Shown: piece by piece, positions 6,640 through 8,512 of the stretch
Numbering within the stretch: the first letter of the stretch is position 1
Layout: each line of letters opens with the position of its first letter
NCBI GenBank assembly: GCA_003520145.1
Contig: DOVJ01000131.1
Span: 1-8,512 of the forward strand
Direction of reading: 5' to 3'
Source: Eubacterium sp.
GTDB lineage: Bacteria > Bacillota > Clostridia > Lachnospirales > Lachnospiraceae
DNA length: 8,512 nucleotides
The notes under the pieces: generated by a model
What the model was told of the DNA's origin: nothing
Database searches by the model: none
What the model saw: the letters and a program-made list of their open reading frames with translations, nothing else
Made by a program: the position numbers and the translations under genes

Positions 6640-7953
6640 TTACAAAACACCAAGCATAGACCTCTTATCATAAGCCTTAACAAGCTTTACGTCAACTATC
6701 TGATTTATAAGGTACCTGTCACTCTTTATATAGACCTTGATGTAATTATCGGTATGCCCAACTACATACTTTTCGCCCTTTACTACGCATTTCTCCTCTA
6801 TTAGAACCTTCATAGTACGGCCTTCATATTCACGGTAATAATCCTCATGATTCTTCTCATCGAGTTTGATCAGCACCTCCGAGCGCTCATTCTTAGTCTT
6901 ACCATCTATCTGATCAGGCATCTTATCAGCAACAGTACCGCTTCTTCTTGAATACTTAAAAACATGCATTTCGAAGAACTTCACATCTTCTAAAAACTTA
7001 ACGGTCTCTTTGAATTCCTCATCAGTCTCACCAGGGAAACCAACGATCACATCGGTCGTCAGCATAGCATCCGGTATCGAAGCTCTTATATTGCTTGCAA
7101 TCTCCATGAATCGCTTCGTATCATAGTGTCTCTTCATGCGCTTAAGAGTCTCATCACATCCGCTTTGCAGCGACAGATGAAAATGTGGACACACCTTCTT
7201 ACACTTACTAAGCCTTGCAAGGAAATCATCATCCACCATTCTCGGTTCAAAAGACCCAAGTCTGATACGCTCTATACCGTCTATTTTCTCGATAGCTTCT
7301 ATGAGATCGATAAGTCTGTAGCCCGACTTTAAGTCAAGACCATAAGAGCTCACATGTATACCTGACAGTACAACTTCCTTGAAGCCTGAAGCAGCCAGCT
7401 TCTCAACTTCAGCGACACAATCCTCAAGAGCCCTGCTTCTGACAGGGCCTCTTGTATAAGGGATGATACAGTAGCTGCAGTACATATTGCAACCGTCGCA
7501 TACCTTGATAAATGCTCTGCAAGTCTCAGCAGTTTTGGTTATACGAAGGGGTTCATAAACCTTCTTAGTCATGATATCATCTATATAGCTATTCTTCTTA
7601 TCTCCAGCTTTGTATGCTTTTACTATATCGACAAGAGCCGATTTCATATCGTTACCTACTATTATGTCGATAAGCCCATCCTTAAGAAGTGTATCCTTAC
7701 TGGATTGAACATAGCAGCCCATAGCTATGACAATTGCATCATTGTTGATTTGTTTCGCCTTATGAAGCATTTGACGCGACTTCCTGTCGGCTATATTGGT
7801 CACAGAACAAGTATTGACCACATATATATCAGCCTTCTCTTCGAAGTCAACTACTTCATATCCGGCCCTTTCAAACAGCTCTTTGACAGCCTCGGTCTCA
7901 TAGGTATTGACCTTGCATCCAAGAGTGTGAAACGCTATCTTTTCACTGATCAT
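6640..7953 (-). CDS. mtaB: tRNA t6A37 methylthiotransferase MtaB (radical SAM)
   Basis: This 437-residue protein, of normal family length, converts t6A at position 37 of ANN-decoding tRNAs to ms2t6A. The N-terminal UPF0004 domain carries Cys13 (FHTLGCKVN), Cys49 (VVNTCSVT) and Cys80 (AMGCYVQ), ligands for the auxiliary 4Fe-4S cluster. The radical SAM motif CNMYCSYC gives Cys155, Cys159 and Cys162, followed by IIPYTRGPVRSR. Later family segments include LSGIHVSSYG, HLSLQSG and VIVGFPGET. The last 65 or so residues form a TRAM RNA-binding domain, beginning near YEGRTMKVLIEEK. HTLGCKVN favours MtaB over MiaB and RimO. I chose the ATG at 7953, which has AAAGGA eight bases upstream and starts just before the conserved FHTLGCK. 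An in-frame TTG at 7989 would add 12 basic residues and has a poor site. It is transcribed divergently from the HPr-like gene. Confidence 0.95.
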   Translation of the reverse strand: MISEKIAFHTLGCKVNTYETEAVKELFERAGYEVVDFEEKADIYVVNTCSVTNIADRKSRQMLHKAKQINNDAIVIAMGCYVQSSKDTLLKDGLIDIIVGNDMKSALVDIVKAYKAGDKKNSYIDDIMTKKVYEPLRITKTAETCRAFIKVCDGCNMYCSYCIIPYTRGPVRSRALEDCVAEVEKLAASGFKEVVLSGIHVSSYGLDLKSGYRLIDLIEAIEKIDGIERIRLGSFEPRMVDDDFLARLSKCKKVCPHFHLSLQSGCDETLKRMKRHYDTKRFMEIASNIRASIPDAMLTTDVIVGFPGETDEEFKETVKFLEDVKFFEMHVFKYSRRSGTVADKMPDQIDGKTKNERSEVLIKLDEKNHEDYYREYEGRTMKVLIEEKCVVKGEKYVVGHTDNYIKVYIKSDRYLINQIVDVKLVKAYDKRSMLGVL

Positions 7954-7997
7954 ATTAGATTTCCTTTGGTTTTTTCCTCTTTTTTTCAAAATACCTA

Positions 7998-8026
7998 TTG
8001 ACTAATTCACTTTTTGATATTAGTAT
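7998..8026 (+). promoter_or_regulatory. Promoter of the HPr-like gene in the divergent intergenic region
   Basis: TTGACT (7998-8003, five of six consensus matches) is followed after 17 bases by TAGTAT (8021-8026, four of six). Transcription would start near 8033, ahead of AGGAGG at 8047-8052 and the ATG at 8061. A weaker minus-strand pair for mtaB, TTTAAA (8041-8046) and TAATAT (8017-8022) with an 18-base spacer, overlaps it, so the two directions may compete. Confidence 0.55.
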
Positions 8027-8060
8027 TAAGGTATGTTATTTTTAAAAGGAGGACTATATT

Positions 8061-8300
8061 ATGAAAACTGTTTCTATTTCACTTAATTCGATCGATAAGG
8101 TAAAGTCATTCGTAAACGATCTTCAGAAGTTCGATGTAGACTTCGATCTTGTGTCAGGAAGATATGTAATCGACGCTAAGTCTATCATGGGTATCTTCAG
8201 CCTTGACCTTTCTAAGAACATAGATCTCAACATCCACTCAGAAAGCGACGAAGAGACTAACGCTATTCTTTCAGTACTTAATCAGTACGTTGTAAAGTAA
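8061..8300 (+). CDS. HPr-fold-like protein lacking the phosphocarrier histidine
   Basis: This 79-residue protein is about the length of HPr (85-88 residues) and shows the HPr pattern: a first strand (TVSISLNS), a helix (IDKVKSFVNDLQKF), two strands (VDFDLVSGRYVIDA) and KSIMGIFSLDLSK, which closely matches the KSIMGVMSL region around Ser46 of HPr. The equivalent serine is Ser41. The active-site loop that should hold His15 (GLHTRPA in HPr) is replaced by NSIDKVKSF; the only histidine is His59, in the wrong place. It therefore cannot act as a normal PTS phosphocarrier, and a regulatory or structural role is inferred. The ATG at 8061 has a near-perfect AGGAGG eight bases upstream and its own promoter. 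The gene stands alone, divergent from mtaB, and is followed by a hairpin terminator. Many Lachnospiraceae genomes annotate such proteins simply as HPr family. Confidence 0.75.
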   Translation: MKTVSISLNSIDKVKSFVNDLQKFDVDFDLVSGRYVIDAKSIMGIFSLDLSKNIDLNIHSESDEETNAILSVLNQYVVK

Positions 8301-8326
8301 TCAGCACTCATAACTTCATAGAAGTT

Positions 8327-8359
8327 TGCCCCGTGCTTATATAAGTTTCGGGGCATTTT
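8327..8359 (+). terminator. Rho-independent terminator after the HPr-like gene
   Basis: TGCCCCG (8327-8333) and CGGGGCA (8349-8355) form a perfect 7-bp GC-rich stem, followed on the plus strand by TTTT and then T-rich sequence. The loop contains the palindrome CTTATATAAG, which may extend the structure. Read on the minus strand the stem is followed by AAACTTC rather than a T run, so it mainly serves the plus-strand gene and would be weak for anything read leftward. Confidence 0.85.
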
Positions 8360-8378
8360 CTATTATTCAAGTCTCGCA

Positions 8379-8510
8379 CTACTCGCATTCTATTATCTGT
8401 GCTGTCGAAACAGCAGTCTCTATCATCTCATCCATATCTGTAAGCCTTGTTTCAAGCCCCTTTACCACGTTGAGGTTAGGCTTGGTAACAGGATGCTTTG
8501 CGACAAATAT
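8379..8510 (-). CDS. C-terminal fragment of an unidentified protein
   Basis: An open frame enters from the right edge and runs 43 codons to a TAG at 8379-8381. The visible tail begins IFVAKHPVTKPNLNVV and continues with KGLETRLTDMDEMIETAVS, ending AQIIECE. It looks like a short strand or loop followed by one amphipathic, partly acidic helix, with no membrane segment or recognisable catalytic motif. Codon use and GC resemble the core operon rather than the AT-rich acyltransferase. It converges on the HPr-like gene, with the terminator hairpin between them. I do not recognise the family; the start and most of the protein lie outside the window. The other two minus-strand frames hit stops soon after the edge, which supports this one as the coding frame. 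Confidence 0.6.
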   Translation of the reverse strand: MFVAKHPVTKPNLNVVKGLETRLTDMDEMIETAVSTAQIIECE

Positions 8511-8512
8511 AG

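Noticed and set aside
7954..7989. TTG start for mtaB at 7989
   Set aside because: It adds a basic, non-conserved 12-residue extension with a poor ribosome site; ATG 7953 has AAAGGA at eight bases.
1..8512. CRISPR arrays, tRNA or rRNA genes, insertion sequences and riboswitches
   Set aside because: No regular spaced repeats, cloverleaf-like segments, transposase-like proteins or long structured leaders were seen. Intergenic space is too short for most of these.

Overview
The window looks like core chromosome of a low-to-moderate GC Firmicute, most likely a Lachnospiraceae relative (Clostridia). This rests on family resemblance of the proteins, strong AGGAGG-type ribosome binding sites, some TTG starts and gene order. 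I cannot name a genus.

Nearly everything lies on the minus strand and reads from right to left. From about 7953 down to 1226 there is one dense run: mtaB, ireB, ruvX, a DUF1292 gene, RNase J, a ylbF-family gene, a shortened MltG/YceG-like membrane protein, a trmR-type O-methyltransferase and a U32-family (TrhP-type) protein. Below mtaB, gaps are 1 to 18 bases and several Shine-Dalgarno sites sit inside the end of the preceding gene, so translation is probably coupled. A good sigma-A-like promoter lies in the only sizeable gap, between mtaB and ireB. An AT-rich membrane acyltransferase-3 gene follows at the left end (1204 to 62). It looks like an accessory addition.

The order ireB-ruvX-DUF1292-mltG-trmR-trhP matches, from memory, the Bacillus subtilis yrzL-yrrK-yrzB-yrrL-yrrM-yrrN/O cluster. 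Here rnjA and ylbF are inserted after DUF1292, alaS is not directly upstream, and one U32 gene replaces two. The theme is RNA metabolism. MtaB modifies A37 of tRNA, and TrhP plus TrmR are expected to make 5-methoxyuridine at wobble U34. RNase J and a YlbF-type protein act in RNA decay, and RuvX/YqgF is a nuclease-fold protein linked to rRNA processing. IreB connects to Ser/Thr-kinase signalling, and the MltG-like protein to the cell envelope.

On the right, a small plus-strand gene (8061 to 8300) diverges from mtaB with its own promoter and terminator. It encodes an HPr-fold-like protein that lacks the phosphorylatable histidine but keeps the region around the regulatory serine. The right edge holds the last 43 codons of an unidentified minus-strand gene.

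I saw no tRNA, rRNA, CRISPR array, insertion sequence or phage gene. The window is mostly an ordinary conserved operon. The points most worth following are the His-less HPr-like protein, the MltG-like protein with no catalytic domain, the mixed RNA-decay and tRNA-modification operon, and a 13-bp tandem repeat over the acyltransferase start.
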